Source: JAFAXD01 sp035472475
GTDB taxonomy: Bacteria > Pseudomonadota > Alphaproteobacteria > Rhizobiales > Xanthobacteraceae
NCBI GenBank assembly: GCA_035472475.1
Contig: DATIPA010000054.1
Coordinates: 1-62,461 of the forward strand
Reading direction: 5' to 3'
Length of the DNA: 62,461 nucleotides
In this document: positions 17,858 through 26,754 of the stretch, one piece after another
How positions within the stretch are numbered: the first letter of the stretch is position 1
Layout of the letters: every line of letters starts with the position of its first letter
The notes under the pieces: generated by a model
Told to the model about the DNA's origin: nothing
Databases searched by the model: none
Seen by the model: only the letters and a program-made list of their open reading frames with translations
Translations under genes and position numbers: made by a program

Positions 17858-19576
17858 ATGTCGCAAGCTGATCTCCTGGACCCGATGGGCGCGTTGGATG
17901 CGGCGCAGCGGACGCCGGAACGAGTGCCGTTTGTTGCGGCAACCATGTTCGGGACCTCGGTGCCCTGGGCGCGTTCTACCGAGCGCTTGTTCGACAGACT
18001 TGTGATCGGGGTGCTCGCCGCACTCGCGGTCATCGCCATCCTAACGTTTCGTGATTACGGCCTCGGCTGGGATGACTACACGCATGCCGAATACGGAGGC
18101 CTGCTCCTCAGACTTTACGAAACCGGCTTCGGCGATCGCCGCGCGCTCTCGTTTGTCAATTTGTACGCGTATGGCGGCGGCTTCGACATGTTCGCGGCGC
18201 TCGCCGCCAAGGTGCTGCCGTTCGATCTGTTCGAAACGCGCCGGCTGTGCGGCGCGGCGGTCGGGTTGATCGGACTGGCGGTTACCTGGCGGATCGGCCG
18301 GCGATTTGGCGGCTCACTTGCCGGTCTGCTTGCGCTCGTGTTCCTCGCGACCTGCCCGCTCTACTACGGGCACATGTTTATCAACGCCAAGGATTCCCCG
18401 TTTGCCGTCGCCATGGTCATCATGCTGCTGGGGCTGATCAGGTCGTTCGAGGAATATCCGACGCCCTCCGCATCCACGGTCGCGCTGTTCGGCTTCGGTC
18501 TCGGCCTGTCGATGGGGACCAGAGTGCTTGGAGATCTTGCACCGCTTTACGCACTCGCGGGGCTGTCGTTCGTGATGATAGCGGAGGCAGGCCAGACCGG
18601 GCTCAACGCCAGCAGCCGTGCTTTGCGTTTTGTGCTGATGCTGTTACCCAGCCTGGTGCTCGCCTATGCGGTGATGGCGCTGATATGGCCGTGGTCGGTG
18701 GTCAGTCCGCTCAATCCGTTGCGCGCTGTGGCGTATTTCTCGCATTTCTTCGAGAAGCCGTGGAAAGAGATGTTTGCCGGGGTGCCGGTCGCGGTGCCCG
18801 ATATGCCGCGCACCTATGTGCCGCAGCTGTTCGTGCTCACCATGCCGGTGTGTCTGCTGCTGCTCGGCGCCGCCGGCATCATGGCCGGTGTTGTCACGCT
18901 CGCACAGCGACAAGTGGCCGTCGTCAAGCGCGCCACCATCCTCATCGTTATCCTGGCCGCGACAGCGCCCGTTGTCATTGCGTGCTTGACCCGTCCGGCG
19001 ATGTACAACGGCATTCGGCATTTTGTATTCCTGGCGCCGCCTTTCGCTGTGCTGGCAGGTGCGGCTGGCGCGTGGGTGATCGCTCGTTCGGTGAGCGCGT
19101 CGCGTACCGCCGCCGCAATTGCGGCTGCCATCATCGCCGGCGGAATTCTGCTGCCGATTGTCGATATGATTCGGCTGCACCCCTACGAGTACACGCATTT
19201 CAACAAGATTGCCGGCGGCGTGCGCGCGGCCGACGACCGCTATATGCTCGACTACTGGGGCCTCGCCTTCAAACAGGCGGCCGACGGGCTGCGGGAAAAA
19301 CTCGCAGAACGGCAGGAGGCGCCAACTGCGCGCGCGCGCTGGCGCATCGCGGTGTGCGGCCCGCAACGGCCGGCGCAGACCGAGCTCGGAACCGATTTCG
19401 TCACCACCGGCGACCCGGCTGGTGCCGATTTCGCGATGATGCTCGGCGAGTTCTATTGCCTGAAGCTCAACGCGCCCATTCTGGTCGAAGTCGAGCGGGA
19501 CGGCGTCATATTCGCCCGTGTCTACGACATCCGGGGCCGTTCGATTACCAGCCTGCTGACACTGCCGGCACCCTGA
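17858..19576 (+). CDS. ArnT/PMT-type membrane glycosyltransferase (GT39-like)
   Basis: 572 residues with about 11-12 hydrophobic helices. The first extracytoplasmic loop after TM1 carries FRDYGLGWDDYTHAEYG, the acidic motif typical of polyprenyl-phosphate-sugar dependent transferases (PMT/ArnT type), and a GHMFINAKDSPF segment follows later. Such enzymes move a sugar from a lipid carrier to a lipid or protein on the periplasmic side. The C-terminal 120 residues form a soluble domain. The acceptor is unknown and no sugar-pathway genes are adjacent. The stop is followed within 80 bases by a complete CTAG repeat. Confidence 0.75.
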   Translation: MSQADLLDPMGALDAAQRTPERVPFVAATMFGTSVPWARSTERLFDRLVIGVLAALAVIAILTFRDYGLGWDDYTHAEYGGLLLRLYETGFGDRRALSFVNLYAYGGGFDMFAALAAKVLPFDLFETRRLCGAAVGLIGLAVTWRIGRRFGGSLAGLLALVFLATCPLYYGHMFINAKDSPFAVAMVIMLLGLIRSFEEYPTPSASTVALFGFGLGLSMGTRVLGDLAPLYALAGLSFVMIAEAGQTGLNASSRALRFVLMLLPSLVLAYAVMALIWPWSVVSPLNPLRAVAYFSHFFEKPWKEMFAGVPVAVPDMPRTYVPQLFVLTMPVCLLLLGAAGIMAGVVTLAQRQVAVVKRATILIVILAATAPVVIACLTRPAMYNGIRHFVFLAPPFAVLAGAAGAWVIARSVSASRTAAAIAAAIIAGGILLPIVDMIRLHPYEYTHFNKIAGGVRAADDRYMLDYWGLAFKQAADGLREKLAERQEAPTARARWRIAVCGPQRPAQTELGTDFVTTGDPAGADFAMMLGEFYCLKLNAPILVEVERDGVIFARVYDIRGRSITSLLTLPAP

Positions 19577-19655
19577 CGCGTCGGCGGCAGGCCCACGCCG
19601 TTTTCTGGCACGATGGACCCGGCAATCGTGCGCACATGCGCTAAACTTCCCAACC

Positions 19656-19823
19656 AGTGCCCCGAACCCGAAATTCGCACCCACTCTGCCGCGAGTCTGA
19701 ATGCGAACTTCGGGTTCAAAGGGGCACTAGCAAACATATGATTCTAGTGCCGCTTTTCGATTTGAAGTTCCTTAAACGCGTTCGCGGCAGGCGGTGTAGG
19801 AACTTCAAATCGGCGGCACTAGT
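19656..19823. repeat. Complete CTAG composite palindrome (copy 2)
   Basis: Palindrome A at 19656-19730 (AGTGCCCCGAACCCGAA ... GGGTTCAAAGGGGCACTAG), a 13-base spacer CAAACATATGATT, and palindrome B at 19744-19823 (CTAGTGCCGC and TTTGAAGTTCCT paired with AGGAACTTCAAAT and CGGCGGCACTAGT). Its A arms differ from other copies by matched changes on both sides (GAACCCGAAATTCG versus CGAACTTCGGGTTC), which supports selection for pairing. Confidence 0.88.
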
Positions 19824-19887
19824 CCACTGTAATCCGGCGCGCTCGGTCGACGCCGAGGCGCGCCCGCCACCTGCCCAGGAGACCGTC

Positions 19888-20541
19888 GTGTCGATTTTCG
19901 TGTTCGATGCCTATGGCACGTTGTTCGACGTGCACGCCGCGATCGCGCGCCATCGCGCCGCCACCGGTCCGGACGCCGATCGCCTTTCGGAAATCTGGCG
20001 AGCGAAACAGTTGGAATATACCTGGACGTTGACGCTCGCCGGACGTTACGTCGATTTCTGGACCTTGACCGAGCGCGCGCTCGATTTTGCGCTCGCGCGC
20101 GTGCCGTCCGTGGACGCGCGGCTCAAGCCGCAATATCTCGCAGCCTATCAGACGCTCGATGCCTATCCGGATGCAGGCAGCTTGTTGAGCAAGCTCAAAG
20201 CACGCGGCCGGCGCACCGCGATCCTGTCCAACGGCACGCCCGCCATGCTGGCGGCGGCCGTCGACGCAGCGAAGCTCGGCTCGGCGCTCGACGCCGTTCT
20301 TTCGGTCGACAGCCTGCGCATCTACAAGCCGCGGCCCGAGGTCTATCAGCTCGTTTGCGATGTCTTTGACGTCGCCGCCACGGATGTTGTTTTTGTTTCC
20401 TCCAACCGCTGGGACGTCATGGGCGCGGACACCTTCGGGTTCCGCACCGCGTGGGTCAATCGCGCGCAACTGCCCGACGAATACGGCGGGGCCGCCCGTG
20501 CGGTGAACAGCCTCGCGCAGGTAACTGATTCTGACGAATAG
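19888..20541 (+). CDS. Haloacid dehalogenase, type II
   Basis: 217 residues of the HAD superfamily, L-2-haloacid dehalogenase group. The nucleophile aspartate is in VFDAYGTLFDVH; motif II is AILSNGTPAM; motif III lysine is in RIYKPRPEVYQL; motif IV reads VFVSSNRWDVMGA, the SSNxWD form typical of type II dehalogenases. Expected reaction: hydrolytic dehalogenation of short 2-haloalkanoic acids, though other small phosphate or halide substrates are possible. Start GTG at 19888 has AGGAG six bases ahead. A complete CTAG repeat lies 64 bases upstream, between the glycosyltransferase gene and this one. Confidence 0.9.
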   Translation: MSIFVFDAYGTLFDVHAAIARHRAATGPDADRLSEIWRAKQLEYTWTLTLAGRYVDFWTLTERALDFALARVPSVDARLKPQYLAAYQTLDAYPDAGSLLSKLKARGRRTAILSNGTPAMLAAAVDAAKLGSALDAVLSVDSLRIYKPRPEVYQLVCDVFDVAATDVVFVSSNRWDVMGADTFGFRTAWVNRAQLPDEYGGAARAVNSLAQVTDSDE

Positions 20542-20653
20542 ACGATCGTCAGACGCGCGGAATTTAATCTTATTGCGGTCACGGCGATGCAGGAACCGCC
20601 ATGACGGTGTGCGGGTTTCCTATCAAGCCCATTTCGAGGCAAAGGAGGACGCC

Positions 20654-20941
20654 ATGGATCCCAACGATCCGTCACATCGTGACAACTGGCAGCAGGGGTT
20701 CGGACGAGATGACGCGCGCTCCGACAACGCGACGTGGGGTTGGGTCGCGGCTGCGGTGTTCGTTGCCATCGTGCTGTTTATAGCGTTCACCAGCGGACGC
20801 GACGCTCAGCGCACGGCCTCAAACGACTTGTCGCAAACAGCGGCATCCACGCGCACGATGATGCCGCCTGCGCAGCGGGCACCGCTGGTCAACCCCGCCG
20901 GCATGCCGTCGGCACCGCCCGCAACCGATCAGCCAAGGTAG
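20654..20941 (+). CDS. Small single-pass membrane protein, hypothetical
   Basis: 95 residues: a hydrophilic N-terminus (MDPNDPSHRDNWQQGFG), one helix at about 28-46 (TWGWVAAAVFVAIVLFIAF), then a Ser/Thr/Pro-rich tail probably outside the membrane. The ribosome site AAAGGAGG is near-perfect, supporting expression. No known domain; function unknown. Confidence 0.65.
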   Translation: MDPNDPSHRDNWQQGFGRDDARSDNATWGWVAAAVFVAIVLFIAFTSGRDAQRTASNDLSQTAASTRTMMPPAQRAPLVNPAGMPSAPPATDQPR

Positions 20942-20983
20942 TGAGTTCGTCCGGTCAGGCCAGGACGACTTTTGTCCGGCCGT

Positions 20984-22465
20984 TCACCTGCTCCCGGATG
21001 TGTGCTTGAGCGACAGCCCTCCGGACAGGCGGAGGCTGAAGAACAGGGCGAGAGCGGCGGCGACCGCCGCCGCCAAGTAGACATCGCGTAGCGCGCGAGC
21101 GATGGCGTCGACGAGTTGCGCGGCGACGGTCTCGTCAAGCAGCATACGCGTCGCCGGGGTTAGCAGTTGGCGCATCGCGTCGCCGGCGGCGGGCGCGACG
21201 CGGGCGATCGCGAAATTGATCAGCGCCCCTCCGATACCGGCCCCGATCGCCATCCCAATTGAGCGCAGAAATATATTGGACGACACCGCGCCGCCGCGAT
21301 TTTCTGAGCCGACATCCGCCTGGCACGCAACGATGAAGGTCGTGTTGGAGAGACCCATGCCGACGCCGACGACGATGGCCCCGCCGGTCAGCGACCAAAT
21401 TCCGCTGCTCAACGCCATCAGTAAAGCGCCAGCCATCAACGACAACGCGCCGACGGCGGCGCTCACGCGAAAGTTCGTCCGCGTCATCACGCTGGCGGCA
21501 AGAACGCTGCCTACGCTCCAGGCCAGCGACTGCGCCGCGTACACCGCTCCCGCAATCCTCGCCCCATAGCCGAGCACGCCCTGCACGTAGGCCGGCAGGA
21601 ACAGTGTCGTGCAGGAGAGCACAACGCCAATGCAGAATGCGCCCAGGTTGGCCGTCAGGACGCTGTGCACCCGCCAAAGTGCCAGCGGCACGATCGGCTC
21701 CGGAGCGCGGCTCTCGTTGATCGTCAGCAAACCCAGCAGGCCGGCACCGACCACCAGCAGTCCGATCGACCACTCACGCGGCAAGTCGTTCGCCTGGACC
21801 AGCGCCAGCAGGATCGCGCCCGCACCAAGCATAAGGAGGAGAGAGCCGAGATAGTCGATCCGATGCTCGCGGCGCGCCACCGGCTCATGGAACAAGAACG
21901 CCAGCATCCCAACCGTCAGAATACCGATCGGGATGTTGATCCAGAATATGATCGCCCAGGACAAATGCTCGACGATGAGCGCTCCGGCGACCGGGCCCGC
22001 GATCGCGGCCAATCCCCAAACACTCGACTGCCAGGCTTGCACGCGTGCGCGTTCCTCGCCGCGATAGAGATCGCCCAGGATCGTCAGCGTCAGCGGCTGC
22101 AATGCACCAGCTCCGAGCCCCTGCAAGGTGCGAAACGCGATCAACCAGGCCATGCTGGGCGCGAACCCGCACAGCGCCGATCCGAACAGGAACAAGCCGG
22201 CACCCGCGTAGTAGACGCGCTTGCGTCCGTAGAGGTCTGCCAACCGGCCGTAAATTGGGGCGGTCACCGCGCTGGTCAGGATGTAGGCCGCGAACACCCA
22301 GGTGAACAAATCAAAACGGCCCAGCTGGGCGACAATCGTCGGCATCGCGGTGGCAACGATCGTCACCTCGATCGCTACCATGAACGCCGACATCATGCAG
22401 GCGGCCGTCACCAGGCGACGTCGCATGTCAACAATGGCAATCGGCGCGGGGTTGTGTTCGTTCAA
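20984..22465 (-). CDS. MFS drug-resistance transporter, DHA2 (EmrB/QacA) type
   Basis: About 494 residues with 14 predicted helices. Motif A is GRLADLYGRKRVYY in loop 2-3, and motif C-like glycine/proline residues occur in AIAGPVAGALIVEHL. The family exports drugs or toxic organics using the proton gradient. A TTG at 22465 preceded by GAGGCGACC is the best-supported start; an ATG at 22498 and an ATG at 22426 are alternatives. It is divergent from a hypothetical gene, with no regulator beside it. Confidence 0.85.
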   Translation of the reverse strand: MNEHNPAPIAIVDMRRRLVTAACMMSAFMVAIEVTIVATAMPTIVAQLGRFDLFTWVFAAYILTSAVTAPIYGRLADLYGRKRVYYAGAGLFLFGSALCGFAPSMAWLIAFRTLQGLGAGALQPLTLTILGDLYRGEERARVQAWQSSVWGLAAIAGPVAGALIVEHLSWAIIFWINIPIGILTVGMLAFLFHEPVARREHRIDYLGSLLLMLGAGAILLALVQANDLPREWSIGLLVVGAGLLGLLTINESRAPEPIVPLALWRVHSVLTANLGAFCIGVVLSCTTLFLPAYVQGVLGYGARIAGAVYAAQSLAWSVGSVLAASVMTRTNFRVSAAVGALSLMAGALLMALSSGIWSLTGGAIVVGVGMGLSNTTFIVACQADVGSENRGGAVSSNIFLRSIGMAIGAGIGGALINFAIARVAPAAGDAMRQLLTPATRMLLDETVAAQLVDAIARALRDVYLAAAVAAALALFFSLRLSGGLSLKHTSGSR

Positions 22466-22610
22466 GGTCGCCTCATCGCAACGTCGCGGCGTGACCATAG
22501 CGGCTGGGCCGGCAAAGAAAATACACCGGGCTGCGGCCTTGATCTCCCCGCTGCGCATGGCGCATAGATTCGATCGAGTTGGCAGGGCTGATTCCGAGTT
22601 TGACCTCACC

Positions 22611-23018
22611 ATGCCGGATACACGTATCGATTTTGGCTTCGTCGCGCCGCCTCCACCGGATCCCATCGACGAACTTCAGACGCTTTGGCAGCGCGCGCGC
22701 ACCGTTGCGGAAAATACGCCCGCATGCCCGTGTCACGGGGTAGTTGCAGGGGTTGTCGATCCTGACGTCATGGAACACAACGTGCTCGATCTGCTGCGGG
22801 CGCGCTATCGCAACAGCGACCACCAGGAGCTCGTTGCGGTCATCGAGCAACGCCTTCGCAAATCTCCGTTCGCCGGCATGCGTCGACCCTTTCCACATTG
22901 GCTTGACGGCCTACGCGATAGCTCGATCGACGCGATCGGGCGACAGATTTTCTATGACGATCTTGCGGCGGCGTTGCGATCCTATGCGGACGCTGGCCCG
23001 ATGTTTGCCTGCGTTTGA
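22611..23018 (+). CDS. Hypothetical protein
   Basis: 135 residues starting MPDTRIDFGFVAPPPP. It has two cysteines in TPACPCHG and a C-terminal helical region with FDDLAAAL-like charge pattern. No membrane segment or signal peptide. A CxC-H group could bind metal, but nothing identifies a family. It is divergent from the MFS gene and 102 bases ahead of the cupin gene on the same strand. Confidence 0.6.
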   Translation: MPDTRIDFGFVAPPPPDPIDELQTLWQRARTVAENTPACPCHGVVAGVVDPDVMEHNVLDLLRARYRNSDHQELVAVIEQRLRKSPFAGMRRPFPHWLDGLRDSSIDAIGRQIFYDDLAAALRSYADAGPMFACV

Positions 23019-23120
23019 CCGTGACCAGCAAACAGGGCAGTACAGAAATCGGTCGCAGCGAGCCCGCATAAGGCCTCCGTCGAACGCGACCGAGCGAGTA
23101 GCCATACGGGAGGGAAATCA

Positions 23121-23597
23121 ATGAGTCTCAACATTCGCCGTGTTGTCACCGGGCACGACAAGAACGGTCGCGCCACCGTGAAAATCGACGAGACCGTGAA
23201 GAACGTGGTTTCGGCGCGGCCCGGGGCACAGGCGGCGGTGATCTGGACGACCGAGGGCTTTCCGGTCGAAAACAACGGCGACGCGGACCAGTCCGGGCGC
23301 AAGGTCGGTACAACCCTCAACAACGGCACCGTATTCCGCGTGGTGAGCTTCGGACCGGGCGTGTCGCCGCGCAACCACCGCACGGATTCGATCGACTATG
23401 CGGTGGTGATTTCCGGCGAGATTGATATGGAGCTCGACGGCGAGACCGTTCACCTCAAGGCTGGCGACGTGATGGTCCAACGCGGCACCATCCACAACTG
23501 GGTCAACAAGGGCCGCGAGCCATGCGTGATCGCATTCACGCTGGTTGCGGCCGATCCGGTCAACGCCGGCGGCAAGGTGCTGCACGCGCACGGGTAG
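23121..23597 (+). CDS. Cupin domain-containing protein
   Basis: 158 residues, single cupin barrel. Motif 1 region is PRNHRTDSIDYAVVISGEI and motif 2 is GDVMVQRGTIHNWVNKG, so histidines for a metal site are present although motif 1 is shortened. Small cupins of this type (SSDC-like) occur beside oxidoreductases or hydrolases and their substrates vary. GGGAGGGAAATCA precedes the ATG. The downstream hydrolase starts three bases after its stop, so they form an operon. Confidence 0.85.
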   Translation: MSLNIRRVVTGHDKNGRATVKIDETVKNVVSARPGAQAAVIWTTEGFPVENNGDADQSGRKVGTTLNNGTVFRVVSFGPGVSPRNHRTDSIDYAVVISGEIDMELDGETVHLKAGDVMVQRGTIHNWVNKGREPCVIAFTLVAADPVNAGGKVLHAHG

Positions 23598-23600
23598 ACC

Positions 23601-24818
23601 ATGACACCGCGGCTGCACCGCCGACGATCGCTCACGAGTGCTGCCCTTATCGCCGCCGCGATCGCGGGCATAACAAGCCCCCGCGCGGCGGACGTCGTTC
23701 AGCCGCGCGGATTGGTTCGCGAACTGGACTCGGTTCCCTTTAGCCAGCCGAACGGGCCAACGCTGAACCTCAAGGCGATTGTTGCGCGGCCGGCGACTGC
23801 GGGGCGTTTTCCGTTGGTCGTGATCAGCCACGGTTCGCCGCGCAGAATAACCGAGGCCAAGAAACGCGATCTCGACTGGGCCGACTGGATCGCCGACGAT
23901 TTTGCGCGTCGCGGCTGGGCCGCCGCGACGGTGTTGCGGCGCGGTTACGGAGCCTCCGACGGCGCCGTCGCCGACTCATATGGGACGTGCAACGAGCCGC
24001 AGTTTCGCGCGGCCGGGCTGATGAGCGCGCAAGATATCGTTCAAGCCGTCCGCTATTTCCAGAAGCAGCCTTACGTCGATCCCACCCGCGTGCTCCTGGT
24101 CGGCGTTTCGGCCGGCGGATTTGGTTCGATTGCCGCCGCTTCGCTCGCCCCCGCAGGAGTTGTTGCGGTCGTCAACTTCGCGGGCGGACGCGGATCCCTC
24201 TCCGCCGATGACGTCTGCAAGCCGGATGAGCTGGTCGAGGCCTATAGTGACTTTGGCAAGACGGTGCGGGTTCCATCGCTCTGGATTTACTCGCAGAACG
24301 ATCATTTTTTCGGTCCCGACCTGGCGCGGCGCATGTTTGCGGCATTCAAGAGTTCCGGCGCGCCCGGTGAATTGCTCATTGCCCCACCCTACCAGCGCGA
24401 CGGACACAACCTGATATTCGGCCAACCGATCTGGCGGGATGCGGTCTACGATTTTCTCAAGCGCAACCACCTGCCGTTCGCCGCGCCCAAGCTTCCGCCG
24501 CCGCCGCAGGCGAGCGCAGCGATCGCGCAGGCGTTTGCGGACTATCTCGCGACGCCGAATTACGAAAAGGCCTTCGTTATCGGGCCGGGCGGTGCTTACG
24601 GCTGGGCGTCAGGCTACAACACCGCCGATGCCGCGCTCGCCGCCGCCCGCGAACAATGCGAGCAGAACTGCAAGGTTGTTTATGCAATCGACGACACATT
24701 GGCGGATGCAGCCGCCGGATCGCAGCCGCCCGCGCCACCCGCAAGTTCCGCGCCCGCGACCACGCCGGCCGCCGCCGGCGCCGAGATGGTGCGGCGATTG
24801 CTGCATGGGTCGCGGTGA
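23601..24818 (+). CDS. Exported dienelactone-hydrolase-like alpha/beta hydrolase with DUF4189-like tail
   Basis: 405 residues with a signal peptide (RRSLTSAALIAAAIAGITSPRAAD). The hydrolase fold spans about 55-300: oxyanion strand LVVISHGSPR, nucleophile in LLVGVSAGGFGS, acid in IYSQNDHFFG and histidine in RDGHNLIF. Residues about 310-370 form a second small module (YEKAFVIGPGGAYGW then AREQCEQNCKVVYAIDD), resembling DUF4189-type domains with a paired cysteine, followed by a Pro/Ala tail. Likely a periplasmic esterase; substrate unknown. Operon with the cupin gene. Confidence 0.78.
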   Translation: MTPRLHRRRSLTSAALIAAAIAGITSPRAADVVQPRGLVRELDSVPFSQPNGPTLNLKAIVARPATAGRFPLVVISHGSPRRITEAKKRDLDWADWIADDFARRGWAAATVLRRGYGASDGAVADSYGTCNEPQFRAAGLMSAQDIVQAVRYFQKQPYVDPTRVLLVGVSAGGFGSIAAASLAPAGVVAVVNFAGGRGSLSADDVCKPDELVEAYSDFGKTVRVPSLWIYSQNDHFFGPDLARRMFAAFKSSGAPGELLIAPPYQRDGHNLIFGQPIWRDAVYDFLKRNHLPFAAPKLPPPPQASAAIAQAFADYLATPNYEKAFVIGPGGAYGWASGYNTADAALAAAREQCEQNCKVVYAIDDTLADAAAGSQPPAPPASSAPATTPAAAGAEMVRRLLHGSR

Positions 24819-24824
24819 AATCGG

Positions 24825-25535
24825 TTATCCATCAAGCTCGCGATAGTGGCGAAAGATCCCCATCTGGTTGAACGGGATCCGCCGCTCCGATTGCAGATAG
24901 GCTTTGATGCGCGGACGTCGCGCAACCCGGTCGTGCAGCGCCACGAGGCGCGGGTGTTTCTGCTCAAGCCGCCGCATGGCCCGCGGAAAGGCGTAACGCA
25001 GGCCTTCGACAACCTGAAACATCGAAAGATCCGGTGTCGTGAGCCGGGCGCCCACCAGAAATCCGCTCTTGTTGCGGGCGAGCACGATTTCAAAATATCC
25101 CAGGAACTTGGGCGCGCGATTTTTCAGGAAATCCTGGGCGCGTCGCTTCGCCTGTTTCTTCTGCTCTTCGTAGTAGAGCCCCGAACCGATCGGGTGGTGG
25201 GTATCGTGGATCTCGACCAGGAAATCCGCGATTGTAAGCTCGAGCTGATGTGCCCACAGCAGGCCGGCTTCCGAGCTCGGCGCCAGCCCGTGGCGACGCC
25301 CCAGAAACATCAAGATGTTTGTGGTCTGTCCGATCACAAGATTGCCAGCCTTCAGAAACGGCGGCGCAAATGGCAGCTGCTTGAGGCGCGCGCTCTGCAT
25401 GCAAGCGAACATCCTGTTTTCGCCGACGCGCCTGCGGGCGACATCGACGTAATCGGCGCCGGCCTCTTCAAGCGCAAGCCGTACGAATTCGCCGCGGCCC
25501 TGGATCTCGGGCCAATAGTAGAGCTCATAACGCAT
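24825..25535 (-). CDS. Glutathione S-transferase family protein
   Basis: 236 residues, cytoplasmic. The N-terminal thioredoxin-like domain has YELYYWPEIQGRGEFVRLAL, the tyrosine and RGE pattern of alpha/mu/sigma-type GSTs, and a cis-proline region KQLPFAPPFLKAG. The C-terminal helical domain contains LVGARLTTPDLSMFQ. It probably conjugates or peroxidises electrophiles with glutathione. The ATG at 25535 matches the family start. Convergent with the hydrolase gene, six bases between stops. Confidence 0.87.
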   Translation of the reverse strand: MRYELYYWPEIQGRGEFVRLALEEAGADYVDVARRRVGENRMFACMQSARLKQLPFAPPFLKAGNLVIGQTTNILMFLGRRHGLAPSSEAGLLWAHQLELTIADFLVEIHDTHHPIGSGLYYEEQKKQAKRRAQDFLKNRAPKFLGYFEIVLARNKSGFLVGARLTTPDLSMFQVVEGLRYAFPRAMRRLEQKHPRLVALHDRVARRPRIKAYLQSERRIPFNQMGIFRHYRELDG

Positions 25536-25752
25536 GGGACGCGCCCCTCCTCTGTTGTCCGCCGGCCAATTGACCAAAAACCTGGAGCATCAAGGCAATG
25601 GACGGCTCGGCCGCTATCGGGTTTCGCACCTTACCGTTGCCATAACGACACACCCGCAAACTCTGTTCGTACAGCCGCTGCGCTATCGCCAGTTCGCCCT
25701 TATGACCGCGGCCCCAATATGCTTAGATGCGCCGAGTCCAGGGAATCGGGCC

Positions 25753-26055
25753 ATGCAGCTCAAGACCTCTGTTGTCGCGTGCGCCATGCTGTTCGCCGCT
25801 TCCGGCGCACAGGCAGGCTACGTCTTCAAGGGCAACGACACCGGCGGGATCATTTCCTGGAATCCCGAGATCGCGTACTCCTATAAGGAGATCGCGGCCA
25901 TTCATTGCTGGCAGTACAACAAGGTTGCCTTCATCACGAGCATTCACCCAGTGTACGGCGACTACGTGGGCTTCGTGTGCGCTTTCCCGCGTGGTTACGA
26001 TCCGGTGAAGGCGCGCTATTATCAATCCCTGCCCCTTATTCGAGCTCGAGACTAA
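25753..26055 (+). CDS. Small secreted protein, hypothetical
   Basis: 100 residues with a clear signal peptide (MQLKTSVVACAMLFAASGAQA). The mature part of about 80 residues is aromatic-rich with two cysteines (IHCWQYN and GFVCAFPRG) that could form a disulfide in the periplasm. No known domain. It precedes the GlsB-like gene by 24 bases on the same strand. Confidence 0.65.
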   Translation: MQLKTSVVACAMLFAASGAQAGYVFKGNDTGGIISWNPEIAYSYKEIAAIHCWQYNKVAFITSIHPVYGDYVGFVCAFPRGYDPVKARYYQSLPLIRARD

Positions 26056-26079
26056 ACATCAACACGGACGGGTCTCTTC

Positions 26080-26346
26080 ATGACGCCGCCCATCACGTTT
26101 CTCATCGTTCTCGCGATCGGCATCGCGGCCGGATTGATCTTTGATCGATTCGCCGGTCCGGGCTGGCTGACGCGCCAGATTGCCGGTTCGACCCGCAGCG
26201 TCGTCACCAGTGCGCTCGTCGGGGTCGCCGGAGCGTTCGTCGGCTTCAATATCGCCGTCCTCCTTGGACTGCTCGGCATCGCCGCCCTGATCGGCGCCGT
26301 CGTCGGAGCTGCGGTGGTGCTTTGGGCTTGGCGAACGATCCGCTGA
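26080..26346 (+). CDS. GlsB/YeaQ/YmgE-like small membrane stress protein
   Basis: 88 residues with three hydrophobic segments and the transglycosylase-associated (YeaQ/GlsB) pattern: a first helix ending in IGIAAGLIFDRF, a glycine-rich middle (SALVGVAGAFVGFNIA) and a last helix IGAVVGAAVVLWAWRTIR. The family is linked to stress responses but has no proven activity. Second gene of a probable pair with the small secreted protein. Confidence 0.75.
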   Translation: MTPPITFLIVLAIGIAAGLIFDRFAGPGWLTRQIAGSTRSVVTSALVGVAGAFVGFNIAVLLGLLGIAALIGAVVGAAVVLWAWRTIR

Positions 26347-26352
26347 ATGCGA

Positions 26353-26556
26353 TCAGCGGGCCGGCGTTTCGATCGGCGCGCAGTTGCGCCGGCCCTGGGC
26401 GACGCAATTGTCGATATCGCGCTGGGCCACCATTGCATTGACCAGCCAGACCCCGCCGCCAACAATCAAGATAAAGAACACCGCCAGGAAAATGTTGGCC
26501 GCACGGCGATCGCGCTCGTCTTCGTCCTCGGCCGGAGGGGGCGTTTGCTGGTCCAT
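26353..26556 (-). CDS. Small single-pass membrane protein, hypothetical
   Basis: 67 residues: acidic hydrophilic N-terminus (MDQQTPPPAEDEDERDRR), one helix at about 22-42 (NIFLAVFFILIVGGGVWLV), then a short tail with two cysteines (DNCVAQGRRNC). Convergent with the GlsB-like gene, six bases apart. Function unknown. Confidence 0.6.
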   Translation of the reverse strand: MDQQTPPPAEDEDERDRRAANIFLAVFFILIVGGGVWLVNAMVAQRDIDNCVAQGRRNCAPIETPAR

Positions 26557-26754
26557 GCCGACAGCATAACGCCGCGAGCGCCGCGAGGTAATATCTCGCG
26601 CTATTTCGGGTGCCTTGCCCATTCAATCACAAGTTCGTTGGACGTCCTCGCACGGTCGCATTTCGGTTGAAAACCGCCAGCAACCTCCGCATGACGGGGG
26701 TGCCGGGCGCTTTCCCAAGAAGCGCCGCATCGAATGCGACGAGGAGGGTATGCG